From Chloranthus sessilifolius (taxonomy: Eukaryota > Streptophyta > Magnoliopsida > Chloranthales > Chloranthaceae), in NCBI GenBank assembly GCA_021018995.1, contig CM037589.1:62716568-62780567 (forward strand): DNA of 64,000 bases. The letters run 5' to 3'. Of this stretch, positions 40,801-46,068 are shown piece after piece. The notes under the pieces were generated by a model. It saw only the letters and a program-made list of their open reading frames with translations, did no database searches and was not told the origin of the DNA. The position numbers and the translations under genes were made by a program. The first letter of the stretch is position 1. Each line of letters begins with the position of its first letter.

Positions 40801-42956
40801 TTGATTGTTGCTTGAATTAATTTTCTGTTTAATTTCGGCATGCAAGCTATGAATATGTTATGCAAATGCATCGGCGGACTCTAACACTCTATAGGATGCA
40901 GACATGGGGATCAAATCTAATGGGGTCCTAGGCCTATGACCATGCACTACCTCAAAAGGACTCATGCCTATGGACCTATTGACAGAATTATTATATGCAA
41001 ACTTAGCTGTGGGTAAGATGGTATCACAAGTCCTAACCTGATCACTGACAAGACTACGAAGGAGATTCCCAAGGCTCCTATTGGTGCTTTCGGTTTGGCC
41101 ATCCGTTTGAGGGTGATAAGCTGTAGAGAATTGGAGCAATGTGCCCATCATGTGCCAAAGGGTCTTCTAAAAATAACTTGTAAATTTAACATCCCTATCA
41201 TACACAATGGTTTTGGGCAACCCATGAAGACGCACTACCTCCGCGAAAAATAGTTTAGCAATATGAGACGCATCGGAGGTTTTGGAACAAGGAATGAAGT
41301 GGGCCATCTTGGAAAAACGGTCCACTACGACAAAAATGGAATCGTGCTTCCTATAAAAGCATTCAATATTCAATCAACTAAACACATTGTTTAGTTTAAG
41401 GACCTTTTATAGGAGGTCTTACAATAAAAGAAAACCTTAAAACGAATATTAAATAAAGACAAGTAAACCCTTGAAACAAAAGTTTGAAACTCAACTCCTA
41501 AAACGACTAAAATAACTCAGCACGATTTCAATCGATTGAAATTGAAAATCGTTTGATCGAAATTGAAAATTGTTCGATTGAAATTGAATTTCGTTCGATC
41601 GAAACTGAAAATCGTTCGATCGAAATTGAATTTCGATCAATCGAAATTGAAAATCGTTCGATCAAAATTCTCATATACATAAATTATCGCCGTTGACATT
41701 TCGATTGATCGAATTTTAATTTTGATCAATCGATTTTTCTTTGCTCCTTCAATTTCCAGAATTTCATCTTTCCCTAGCTTTGACTTCCATAACGCTACTT
41801 CTTTCTACGCCGGTAGAAACGATGCGGTTCGAATCCAATGTCCATGTATGTGACGTCCCCGTCAATAGGTTTTACTCATCTAGTATAGATTACTTTGTTC
41901 TTCCCTTGTAGTATATTGCAAAAGGTTTAATCGCAATTTTATTGATCTTAAACAAAGAAAAAGTTGAAATCATCAAACATAAAGGTATAGTTTCTAGGAG
42001 GTTAAAATGAAAAAAACAAATGAACTTTAGCTTCTGTTGTTCATGATGGACATCTCCAACCAAAAGAGTCTTGATTTTTGTCAAAAGTCAATTCTTGAAC
42101 CCTAGTCACGACAATTAGCTTGGTGAAATTCAAATTCAAGCCCAAATTTTCATATACATGGAAGAAAATCAATCATATATTTGTTTGTCTACAATGATCT
42201 TACCATCTATGTGAAGTTAGTGTGTACTTGTTATTATGCCATTGCGTGGGTTTTCTTCAAATACAGTTCAATTTCCAATGCTCTCTGAGTATGTACCAAA
42301 ATATGGTGCCTATGAGACAAGGTGCACCCATATGTTTTTTATCAAATAAAATGGAATTTTCTAAAGGCCTAATGAACCATATTCATCATTTTTATAATAG
42401 TTTCCAAATATTTCTCTTGTTGTATGTTTATCTCTATGTGATGTTAATCCATATCTAAGGTTGTGTAATTAGGTTTCTGCATTCTGTAGAAGTCAATACA
42501 ATTTGAATCCCTTTCACATTCACACATGGTAGAGTGTAAGCACCATTTAGTACCTGAGACCAGGTGCACTTTTTTTCCAATTAGTTGAGGTAATTTATTT
42601 TAGAAGAATATAATATACAAGCATTTCGTGGTCAAGGTCCTAGTCCAAACTCCAACTAGAAAAACTAAATCCACCCACATCAGGCCATATAATGATTGTC
42701 AAATCATTTCACGGTCAAGTAAGTCGAGGTATTTTGAATCCCATGTACATTGAAATGGTTTGGGCACATCCATCTAATACCAAACTACCCTTTCTAAAGG
42801 GTTGATGCATACAAGCACAGGAAAGTAGATGAAGGGGAAGACAAGTAATGAGAAGAAATGAAGGACTGGATAGTGACATAAGATTCAGCCTAAACAAAAA
42901 TGAGTGGATTAATAGGACTATCAAAATTGTCCTCAAACAGCTGGAGAAGGCAATGA

Positions 42957-43024
<68 letters not shown>

Positions 43025-44662
43025 TAACCTTATCCCATCTATTTGGGTTCGGCTTTGCGAATCCTATGTCTCTACTCGTTTATGTTCAGTGTTAAACTCT
43101 CTATTAATTTCACAATCCTTCATGTTCCTTCTCTTTGCTTTCCTCCAGGTCTCCATTGGTTTTCCTCGTCTCTTTTTTTCTTGTGCTTGTAGCATCTCAA
43201 TACTTCATACAGAGTCTGCTTCTGGCCTTTGATAGCACCTATTATGGAAAAAACTTTTTTCTTCGCTTAGCCCTACCCCCTTTTGGGATTTTTTTAGTGA
43301 TGTATTCTATACCTATTTGGTCAAATACCTAGCGACAAACTCCTATGTTTCTTTCAATACGGTATTTCCAAACAGGTTCGACATGTCTAAACCACCTCAA
43401 GCAACATTCCATAATTTTTTCCAAAATAGGTACCATTCTCAAATTTCCTCTTAATGTACCTGTTCCTAATTTTATCCTTTCTTGTTACCTCACACATCCA
43501 TCTTAGCATATCTATCTCAGCCCCATGCATCATTTTCTTATCGCTTTTCTTATTTTGCACCATATAATATGGAGGCTCTTACTGCTGTCATATATACATG
43601 CAAATAGTTTTTCCGTATACTCTATCATTGTTGCTACTAGTTACAACTTAACTAACATTTTTTTATATCAAAGAACATAAAGAAACTCTAAACTCATCAA
43701 AGAACTAAGGCCTAAAATCTCCTTCCCAATGGATAGGAAATATCACTCTTCATCCATCAAATAGCGTTGATAGTTTCTGCTGATGAGATTTTTGGACATT
43801 TAAAGATAGAATGAAAGCCGAAGTGTGTCAAGCATAAGTCATCACTTCTACTTATATAGAGTATCCGCAAGAAATCAAACAAGAAAACAAAGAAGCTTTT
43901 GAAATGGTTATGTTGTTGTTTCCTTGTGCAACCATCAGCTGACAAAAAACCAAATTTTGTAAATTTTTCTCCTTGCTGGCTATGGAGATATAGACCACTT
44001 GATCAATTGTGTTTCCTCGCTCAAACTTTCTTGCTTACAAGAAAGAAACGAGGAAACAAACTAGATAAAAACCCTCTTAACTTAGAATAAGAAACTGAAT
44101 TTCAAAAGTTAACATACATATTCAACCATGAGATGACACACAATCGTATCCTTAACAACATTTTTACTTCCCAAATGGAGAAATTAGGCAATAAAAATGT
44201 CGCACTAGCTCTTGGATAGTTTTTGTCTCAACAGTTGGAACATTGGCTATGCCATTATTTCACTTTTATCTCTTTACAAATGAGGAGCCAGCTACTACGA
44301 TTTTTAGTTGTGAGCGAAATTCACGGATGCTTGGTTTGTTTCGTGTTTCACAGGCAGAGAGAGATCCAATGCCGTTGCATCGTGCTGCAAGGTTATTGAT
44401 CAATTCTCAAATGGATACTGGAGACTTTCCACAACAGGTAGGTAACTTATGCATTATTGCATCCTCTATGAAAATATTGTTTACGTTTCTCTCACTGATT
44501 TTTACTCTTATTTTATTGTTTATTTATCAGGAAATTCTAGGAGTCTTCAATAGGAATTGTATGATCAGTTATTCTGCATACAGAAACATTTTCCCAATAT
44601 GGGCCCTCGGAGAATATCGTACCCGTGTTTTGTGTTGTAGGAATGGGGGCATGAAACAATAA
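6810..44662 (+). CDS. LAS: Oxidosqualene cyclase, probable plant lanosterol synthase (18 exons)
   Basis: Predicted enzyme cyclises 2,3-oxidosqualene on the ER membrane. Joined exons: 6810-7010, 7151-7366, 20559-20654, 20878-21063, 21175-21259, 21358-21524, 21637-21825, 22381-22494, 22750-22872, 23005-23127, 23431-23529, 23628-23684, 25177-25223, 25296-25439, 25957-26134, 34010-34090, 44354-44437, 44531-44662. They encode 773 residues with no stop or frameshift; the family usually has about 760. Family marks: MWKL start, MWCHCR at 264-269, [11 protein letters not shown] around 417-427, catalytic DCTSE at 493-497, several QW-type repeats. By alignment from memory to Arabidopsis CAS1, Tyr410 is kept (Tyr420) while His477 is Asn487 and Ile481 is Val491. 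That combination is known from plant lanosterol synthases and from CAS1 mutants making lanosterol. Beta-amyrin synthases normally have MWCYCR. Oddities: 14-Glu tract, GC donor in intron 7, 37.9-kb span. A second ATG at 6807 would add one Met. Cycloartenol or mixed product remains possible. Confidence 0.9.
7151..7366 (+). CDS. LAS: Cyclase exon 2 (residues 68-139)
   Basis: Follows a TAG acceptor and ends CTG|GTATGC. It contains the poly-Glu tract and then [20 protein letters not shown], the first conserved cyclase repeat. Intron 1 is only 140 bp; intron 2 after it is 13,192 bp. Confidence 0.93.
7202..7243 (+). repeat. In-frame (GAA)13 GAG microsatellite coding 14 Glu
   Basis: Thirteen GAA codons and one GAG give residues 85-98 of the cyclase. 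The family has a short acidic stretch here, normally a few residues, so this is an expansion in a surface N-terminal segment. It keeps the frame. Confidence 0.95.
7367..8661 (+). other. Start of giant intron 2, unassigned sequence
   Basis: No coding blocks. A (TA)n tract lies at about 8059-8082. The part around 8180-8640 is denser and LTR-like in texture but has no ends I can define. Confidence 0.5.
8662..9065. mobile_element. Foldback element, copy B1, with Mutator-like ends
   Basis: The best-bounded copy of the family. It begins GAGTACCTTTAAAT and ends ATTTAAAGGTACTC, perfect inverted termini, and the arms remain complementary for over 100 bp (CACCCATGCTGAAA against TTTCAGCATGGGTG). Flanks ATATTTTTG (8653-8661) and AAATTTTTG (9066-9074) form a 9-bp direct repeat with one mismatch. 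GAG-starting long inverted repeats with a 9-bp duplication suggest a non-autonomous Mutator-like element. Confidence 0.75.
9079..9350. mobile_element. Foldback element, copy B2 (right arm missing)
   Basis: Starts GGGTACCTTTA just downstream of B1 and carries a complete left arm with the ATTGCTTTGATTCAGATGATG and CCCCAATCTTTC blocks plus the centre. The complementary right arm is absent after about 9350, so this copy is truncated. Confidence 0.6.
9575..9729. mobile_element. 155-bp hAT-type MITE with perfect 8-bp target duplication
   Basis: Terminal inverted repeats CAAGGATCAAAAT at both ends; flanks GGCAAAAG at 9567-9574 and 9730-9737 are identical. The interior is a near-palindrome of ATTTCGG/CCGAAAT units. 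CA(A/T)GG termini with an 8-bp duplication fit hAT, and the ends resemble those of the 6.15-kb hAT copy downstream. It has no coding capacity. Confidence 0.9.
9738..10829 (+). other. Intron 2 segment, unassigned
   Basis: Mostly AT-rich. From about 10560 to 10829 base composition becomes more even, and the same sequence resumes after the hAT element at 16998, so the transposon landed in it. I found no recognisable protein. Confidence 0.45.
11440..14407 (-). pseudogene. hAT transposase gene (BED finger, DUF659, hAT dimerisation), degenerate
   Basis: Order on the minus strand: a BED-type finger near 14330-14220 ([21 protein letters not shown], first Cys replaced by Tyr); a charged linker; DUF659-type segment at 13770-13420 ([12 protein letters not shown]); RNase H-fold segment from about 13400 ([17 protein letters not shown]); and the C-terminal dimerisation part near 12440-12240 (ADWWMHYG). 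Breaks: a frame change at about 13771; about 50 residues missing between LINFFGYS and YWTPCAAHC, which would include the VTDNA motif with a catalytic Asp; and a stop at 12324-12326 where the family has Arg in CERNW. It cannot make an active transposase. A proline-rich tail encoded at 11670-11440 may be part of it. Confidence 0.88.
14540..15690. repeat. 1.1-kb degenerate AT-rich array inside the hAT element
   Basis: Dozens of irregular repeats built from TGTTACTAATTTTT and AAACTAAAC, almost without G or C. The complementary version (AAAATTAGTAATACAAAATA) appears at 15858-15970, so array and tail can pair around the GC-richer segment between them. Confidence 0.8.
15700..15865. repeat. Cluster of TGTCGCGACA and CACGTG palindromes
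   Basis: Three TGTCGCGACA-type palindromes, several GTGTCACATGTG repeats and a GACACGTGTC palindrome lie at the tip of the potential foldback formed by the flanking AT-rich arrays. A CATGGGTCAAAAAAT string at 15852 repeats the hAT terminus. Confidence 0.75.
16300..16470. repeat. Four-unit 45-48-bp tandem repeat
   Basis: Units built on GATCCTCGGGTGATTTGCAAGTGAAGAAG, diverged from each other. On the minus strand they would read as repeated [11 protein letters not shown]. There is no sign this is a real protein; it lies in the non-coding right part of the hAT copy. Confidence 0.7.
16998..17825 (+). other. Intron 2 segment, unassigned
   Basis: Continues the sequence interrupted by the hAT insertion, then AT-rich DNA. 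Nothing recognised. Confidence 0.45.
17826..17935. mobile_element. Single end of the Mutator-like family seen at 3.6 kb
   Basis: Matches the 3583 terminus in order and spacing (AGATTCACCTTTT, then TTTCACCTTTC, then AAGCCGAGCC). I found no partner end in the next 2.5 kb. Confidence 0.55.
17971..18344. mobile_element. Foldback element, copy C
   Basis: Ends TTTTTAAAGGTACC; the start is weaker. Arms pair over about 110 bp each, including ATGCCAAAAAT(T/C)ATTG and its complement, and CGCTCCAATCT against AGATTGGAGC. The centre is ACGTG-rich. A (GA)n tract follows immediately. Confidence 0.75.
18359..18652. repeat. (GA)n and (TA)n(GA)n microsatellites
   Basis: A (GA)n tract at about 18359-18382, then (TA)n followed by (GA)n at about 18591-18652. 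Confidence 0.9.
18919..19102 (-). pseudogene. Stray first exon of a callose synthase (glucan synthase-like) gene
   Basis: The minus-strand frame starts ATG at 19102 and encodes 61 residues: [20 protein letters not shown], then [19 protein letters not shown], then IAPIL and RVAYL. This is the conserved N-terminus of plant callose synthases ([42 protein letters not shown]). It ends at a good donor (CTAT|GTAAGT) where callose synthase exon 1 normally ends, before the Cys codon. No further exons (such as FYAFEKAHRLDP) occur in the window. Position antisense in the cyclase's intron, with transposon ends around it, points to a captured or displaced fragment, probably with some of its own upstream DNA (to about 19480). 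Confidence 0.8.
19103..20074 (+). other. Intron 2 segment, possible callose synthase 5' flank and (TA)n tract
   Basis: The first 380 bp has the texture of a 5' leader or promoter of the callose synthase fragment (read leftward). At 19738-19783 there is a direct repeat of 17936-17975 (CTAGTTTAAAAAGTT core). A (TA)25-type tract is at about 19901-19949. Confidence 0.45.
20075..20432. mobile_element. Foldback element, copy D
   Basis: Arms: AACCATTGATTGCTTCGGAT with GATGGAGATCG on the left, and GATATCCATCATTTGATCCG with AAGCACTTAATG on the right, nearly complementary. It ends about 125 bp upstream of exon 3. It is closest in sequence to copy E at 54.7 kb. Confidence 0.75.
20559..20654 (+). CDS. 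LAS: Cyclase exon 3 (residues 140-171)
   Basis: [14 protein letters not shown]...YLYNHQ, following a GACAG acceptor and ending CAG|GTAAGC. It matches the helix and first QW-type block region of cyclases. Confidence 0.92.
20878..21063 (+). CDS. LAS: Cyclase exon 4 (residues 172-233)
   Basis: [12 protein letters not shown], then a less usual [12 protein letters not shown] where relatives read like STMFGTVLNYV, then [10 protein letters not shown] and SSWGKMWLS. Donor TCT|GTAAGT. Confidence 0.93.
21175..21259 (+). CDS. LAS: Cyclase exon 5 (residues 234-261)
   Basis: [20 protein letters not shown] with PYFVPIHP, a highly conserved block. Ends in phase 1 (CCA G|GTAATT). Confidence 0.93.
21358..21524 (+). 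CDS. LAS: Cyclase exon 6 (residues 262-317), MWCHCR motif
   Basis: [20 protein letters not shown] and the downstream [17 protein letters not shown] is the cycloartenol/lanosterol synthase form; beta-amyrin synthases have Tyr for His and lupeol synthases Leu for Trp. Donor CAG|GTTAAT. Confidence 0.94.
21637..21825 (+). CDS. LAS: Cyclase exon 7 (residues 318-380), GC donor
   Basis: [20 protein letters not shown] to CIGPVNK. The conserved VNK|VLNML junction places the donor at AAG|GCACCT, a GC rather than GT start. A GT 9 nt upstream (CCC|GTTAAC) would stay in frame but remove Val-Asn-Lys. Confidence 0.88.
22160..22234. repeat. (TA)n microsatellite in intron 7
   Basis: About 37 TA units in the cyclase's intron 7, the intron that also has the GC donor. 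Confidence 0.95.
22381..22494 (+). CDS. LAS: Cyclase exon 8 (residues 381-418)
   Basis: [17 protein letters not shown]... [16 protein letters not shown]. Acceptor TTTCAG, donor CAG|GTTTAT. Confidence 0.93.
22750..22872 (+). CDS. LAS: Cyclase exon 9 (residues 419-459), active-site Tyr
   Basis: [20 protein letters not shown] followed by [18 protein letters not shown]. Tyr420 aligns with Tyr410 of Arabidopsis CAS1, retained in plant lanosterol synthases but not in animal ones. Confidence 0.93.
23005..23127 (+). CDS. LAS: Cyclase exon 10 (residues 460-500), catalytic DCTSE
   Basis: [16 protein letters not shown] then [15 protein letters not shown]. Asp493 is the proton donor of the DCTAE motif; Ala is Ser here. 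Asn487 and Val491 replace the His and Ile of cycloartenol synthases. The acceptor is TTGAAG, somewhat weak. Confidence 0.93.
23431..23529 (+). CDS. LAS: Cyclase exon 11 (residues 501-533)
   Basis: [20 protein letters not shown] and [11 protein letters not shown]. Acceptor TTTTGCAG, donor CAG|GTCATT. Confidence 0.92.
23628..23684 (+). CDS. LAS: Cyclase exon 12 (residues 534-552)
   Basis: [19 protein letters not shown], a QW-type repeat. 57-nt exon between good splice sites. Confidence 0.92.
23685..25176 (+). other. Intron 12 (1.5 kb), unassigned
   Basis: AT-rich with a (TA)n tract near 24690-24717 and a 40-bp direct duplication around 24760-24840 (TTACGTTAGCAAGTA). No element ends found. Confidence 0.5.
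25177..25223 (+). CDS. LAS: Cyclase exon 13 (residues 553-567 plus 2 nt)
   Basis: [15 protein letters not shown], ending CA|GTAAGG so that the Gln codon is split across a 72-bp intron. Confidence 0.92.
25296..25439 (+). CDS. LAS: Cyclase exon 14 (residues 568-615 plus split Trp)
   Basis: [20 protein letters not shown] to [11 protein letters not shown]. The Trp codon is split TG|G. Confidence 0.92.
25957..26134 (+). CDS. LAS: Cyclase exon 15 (residues 616-675)
   Basis: [20 protein letters not shown], then [20 protein letters not shown]. Donor AAG|GTAAAT opens 7.9-kb intron 15. Confidence 0.93.
26135..26463 (+). other. Start of intron 15, unassigned
   Basis: Ordinary AT-rich intron sequence up to the hAT MITE. 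Confidence 0.5.
26472..26692. mobile_element. 221-bp hAT-type MITE with perfect 8-bp target duplication
   Basis: Begins CAAGGTATCAAACTCGGTA; the other end read as complement begins CATGGTATCAAAACTTGGTA. CGTGGGAT flanks it at 26464-26471 and 26693-26700. The interior carries CCGATACGTATCG and other GATAC repeats like the subterminal regions of the 6.15-kb hAT copy, so the larger element's family probably mobilised it. Confidence 0.92.
26701..27234 (+). other. Intron 15 segment, unassigned
   Basis: No gene or defined repeat seen. Confidence 0.45.
27235..28387 (-). mobile_element. 5' end of a Ty3-gypsy chromovirus-type element (V): LTR, primer site, gag start
   Basis: A TG...CA LTR spans 27469-28387 (919 bp; ends GACGCGGGACGG and CTCGTCA). 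Next to it, read leftward, is a primer-binding site TTTTGGTATCAGAAACC, complementary to initiator tRNA-Met. Then comes a leader with GCCCTAACCTAG like that of the 51-kb element, and a Gag start with ATG at about 27334. The rest of the element is missing left of about 27235. Confidence 0.8.
28388..28522. mobile_element. Right end of a hAT-like MITE next to the V LTR
   Basis: GATAC-rich sequence ending GTTTGTACCTTG, the complement of a CAAGGTAC terminus. The left half was not found, so the copy looks truncated by the LTR element. Confidence 0.5.
28523..28943 (+). other. Intron 15 segment, unassigned
   Basis: No gene or defined repeat recognised. Confidence 0.45.
28944..33829 (+). mobile_element. 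Solo-LTR-like element (about 2.5 kb) interrupted by an inverted relative
   Basis: Starts TGTAACGACCGAGA and ends TTTGGGGACATCACA. With the nested copy and its target duplication removed, about 2,522 bp remain. It has no coding region. The first 350 bp is repeated in inverted orientation at the right end of the nested copy, and the last 60 bp (GTCTCCAAATAAGC) is matched by the nested copy's other end. Flanks TCTGT and TCCAT match only in part. Size and ends recall the long LTRs of Del/Tekay chromoviruses, which is a guess. Confidence 0.6.
30297..32655 (-). mobile_element. Nested solo-LTR-like element, 2,359 bp, 5-bp target duplication ATAAT
   Basis: Read on the minus strand it starts TGTAACGACTGAGATTTTT and ends GTACGTCACA. 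ATAAT occurs at 30292-30296 and 32656-32660. TG...CA ends, a 5-bp duplication and no internal genes indicate a solo LTR. It is a diverged copy of the element it sits in, opposite orientation. A run of about eleven TCTGGATTCT-type repeats at 31565-31705 would encode repeated ESRI(C/S) but looks like simple repeat, not protein. Confidence 0.8.
34010..34090 (+). CDS. LAS: Cyclase exon 16 (residues 676-702)
   Basis: [20 protein letters not shown] plus ALIAAGQ. It lies alone between introns 15 and 16; acceptor TTAACAG, donor CAG|GTTTGA. Confidence 0.93.
34311..36164 (-). repeat. Composite 3' LTR of element X
   Basis: The first 808 bp (starting TGATGCAGGACA) aligns with the start of the 38143 LTR, but its last 300 bp is lacking. 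At 35119 a second LTR start occurs (TGACGCGGGACAACG), matching element Y's LTR for about 700 bp. The part after 35990 matches neither. Internal sequence begins after CTTCTCATCA at 36164. Nested insertion plus deletion, or LTR recombination, could explain this. Confidence 0.65.
36373..37797 (-). CDS. Gag fused in frame to an integrase C-terminal domain (element X)
   Basis: One open frame; the first Met gives 421 residues from 37638, and the frame is open to about 37797. Residues 1-90 are retrotransposon Gag ([20 protein letters not shown]). A CX2CX4HX4C zinc knuckle is intact at 94-107 ([14 protein letters not shown]). Residues 120-160 are acidic. Residues 165-285 are a Ser/Thr/His/Glu/Pro linker with repeated ESPTHDS and EP(I/L)VxxES units. 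Residues 293-385 are the gypsy integrase C-terminal segment ([31 protein letters not shown]). Protease, reverse transcriptase, RNase H and the integrase core are all missing. A chromodomain-like stretch with IERILDSIV follows in another frame and contains a stop. Open over 1.4 kb, so it may be under selection or simply young. Confidence 0.82.
38143..39246 (-). repeat. 5' LTR of element X
   Basis: 1,104 bp. Its U3 part (about 38932-39140) has an array of CAATCGATTG-type palindromes, in the place where element Z has TCGATCGATCGA. Confidence 0.8.
39253..41864 (-). mobile_element. Chromovirus-type element Y, internally deleted, target duplication ATAGG
   Basis: ATAGG at 39248-39252 and 41865-41869. 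Left (3') LTR 39253-40255 (1,003 bp); the right LTR survives only as 41353-41864. The interior runs leftward: integrase core from about 41373, then the C-terminal domain and chromodomain to 40165. Everything upstream of the integrase core, and the inner half of the 5' LTR, has been deleted, joining integrase directly to the LTR. Y landed only 1 bp beyond the edge of X's own target duplication. Confidence 0.87.
40165..41373 (-). pseudogene. Integrase fragment with chromodomain (element Y)
   Basis: Three overlapping frames: 41373-41167 ([20 protein letters not shown], catalytic-core start), 41151-40858 ([20 protein letters not shown], holding the core Glu) and 40845-40165 ([25 protein letters not shown] and [15 protein letters not shown], a chromodomain). 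The last frame runs about 90 nt into the 3' LTR. Frame changes and the missing 5' parts make it non-functional. Confidence 0.85.
41870..42957 (+). other. Intron 16 segment, unassigned
   Basis: Continues intron 16 after element Y. No defined gene or repeat. Confidence 0.45.
42958..43560 (-). mobile_element. 3' end of an RTE-clade LINE with (TA)n tail
   Basis: Minus-strand translation of about 43550-43350 gives [17 protein letters not shown] and, after one frame change, [19 protein letters not shown]. These match the RTE C-terminal pattern MLRWMCGHTRKD-RIRN...LRWFGHVQRR. Downstream on that strand is the RTE 3' signature (on the + strand ACCTTATCCCATCTATTTGG at 43027). A (TA)n tract of about 32 units at 42959-43021 sits exactly where the element's simple-repeat tail belongs. 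5' truncated, as usual for LINEs. Confidence 0.8.
43561..44353 (+). other. End of intron 16, unassigned
   Basis: No gene or repeat recognised before the CACAG acceptor of exon 17. Confidence 0.45.
44354..44437 (+). CDS. LAS: Cyclase exon 17 (residues 703-730)
   Basis: [28 protein letters not shown]. Conserved near-C-terminal block; donor CAG|GTAGGT. Confidence 0.93.
44531..44662 (+). CDS. LAS: Cyclase exon 18 (residues 731-773 and stop)
   Basis: [30 protein letters not shown] then [13 protein letters not shown] and [12 protein letters not shown] is close to the CAS form. The tail is a few residues longer than typical. Confidence 0.93.
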   Translation, partial: EILGVFNRNCMISYSAYRNIFPIWALGEYRTRVLCCRNGGMKQ

Positions 44663-45020
44663 ATTCAATGAGCTCGTGTTATGTGATCTACTAAAGTTGA
44701 AAGTTGAAAGGTAAATTCAACTCATTTTATTGGGCCTCTCCTCTCTCAATGAATTCTATTTATATTTCATACATATACAAAAGCCCATCACCAAAATGCT
44801 TTTTTTTCTCTCGTTTTTTACAATCTGACATACATACAACTGAGATTATTACAATTATATTCATAGTCCATGTGTCACTTCCTTTTGGTTTAATACCAAA
44901 CGAGATAGCCTTTGATTGTGAAAATTTGGTGAATAGTCATTTGATTGTGTCACCTCCTTTTGGTTTTACTTGAGAATCAAATTTGAATTTCCTCATTGTC
45001 AAGAGCTTCATTTACTTTCC
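44663..45020 (+). other. 3' flank of the cyclase
   Basis: Expected 3' untranslated region. A CCTTTTGGTTT-containing segment is repeated (about 44873 and 44946). An AATAAA overlaps the stop codon. No other poly(A) signal stands out. Element Z starts 359 bp after the stop. Confidence 0.4.
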
Positions 45021-45978
45021 TGACATAGGACGGTACCCTAAACTACGTGAATGCAATGATTGACTTTGCCGAAATTAAATTGAATTAAATTAAACAATAA
45101 AACTCACAAAATATAACGAATACTTTAGCGTTCGCAGTATTCCATTGGAGGCTCACGTATAATTCGAGTTGGGTTCAGTCCGGGCATTAGATCCGTTAGG
45201 TTGCAGCACAGATTGATCCTAGAGATAGAAATCTAGGTTTTTCCAGATTAGGGCGCTCACGATTCAAAGATGGAATCTCTGGTCCTTCTATGGCTTATGG
45301 CATTGGGTCGAATCAATGGAGTAGGGGAAAGTTAGGGTTTTGGGAATCGGGTAGTTGAATGGGAGATGGTTGATTTAGGTTGTTTGAAGTAAAGTACGAA
45401 AGATAGATTAGAAGGATAAATAGTAAGGATAGATTGTGGGCTTCACACCCTTGGCTTCACACCAAACCCTTATCGGGAAGAAGAATTACTCTTCGCAGAA
45501 ACTCATCTCAAGTCTCAAAAGCAAACGCTCATTCATTCAATAATCAATAATTCTTACATTATTTAACTTAAGGACCTTATATAGGAGTCCTTTCAAACGA
45601 AGATAAAACCCTAAAACAATTACCAAAAGGACAAGTATGCCCCTAAAAGTTCAATTCGAATTTTAGAAAAAAAAATAAAAAAATTTAAGCTGTGCGATTT
45701 CGATCGATCGAAAAATATATTTCAAAAGTTCGCCGTAGAAATTCGATCGATCGAACTATATACTCCAGAACCTATGTTTTTCCTCTCGCTGCCGTTTGAT
45801 CGATTGAAAAAGGACTTCGATGGATCGAAATTTTCGATCGATCAAATTTTCAATTCGATCGATCGACTTTGCTGGTTCCTCCAATTTCGCCTATTTCTGA
45901 TTTTCATTTCGCTTCTTTCGACGTCGGTATACACGAAACAATCCATATGCAATGTCTACGATGTCGGCATCCCCGTCA
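45021..45978 (-). repeat. 3' LTR of element Z
   Basis: 958 bp, ends TGACATAGGACGG and CCCCGTCA; U3 carries GATCGATCGA repeats at about 45700-45865. Confidence 0.88.
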
Positions 45979-46068
45979 ATTCTCTCGGGCCAAAAAGGCT
46001 TCATCACCAATGAAGCAACGTTGTGATAGCGCTCGAGCATGTTGGGGTCCAGGTGTTGCACTTCGTCT

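Noticed and set aside
42222-42458. 78-residue plus-strand frame in intron 16
   Set aside because: No recognisable family, and a short frame of this length is expected by chance.
6810-44662. Beta-amyrin or lupeol synthase as the cyclase identity
   Set aside because: The MWCHCR block and the sterol-type C-terminus ([21 protein letters not shown]) fit sterol cyclases. Amyrin synthases typically have MWCYCR and lupeol synthases MLCYCR.
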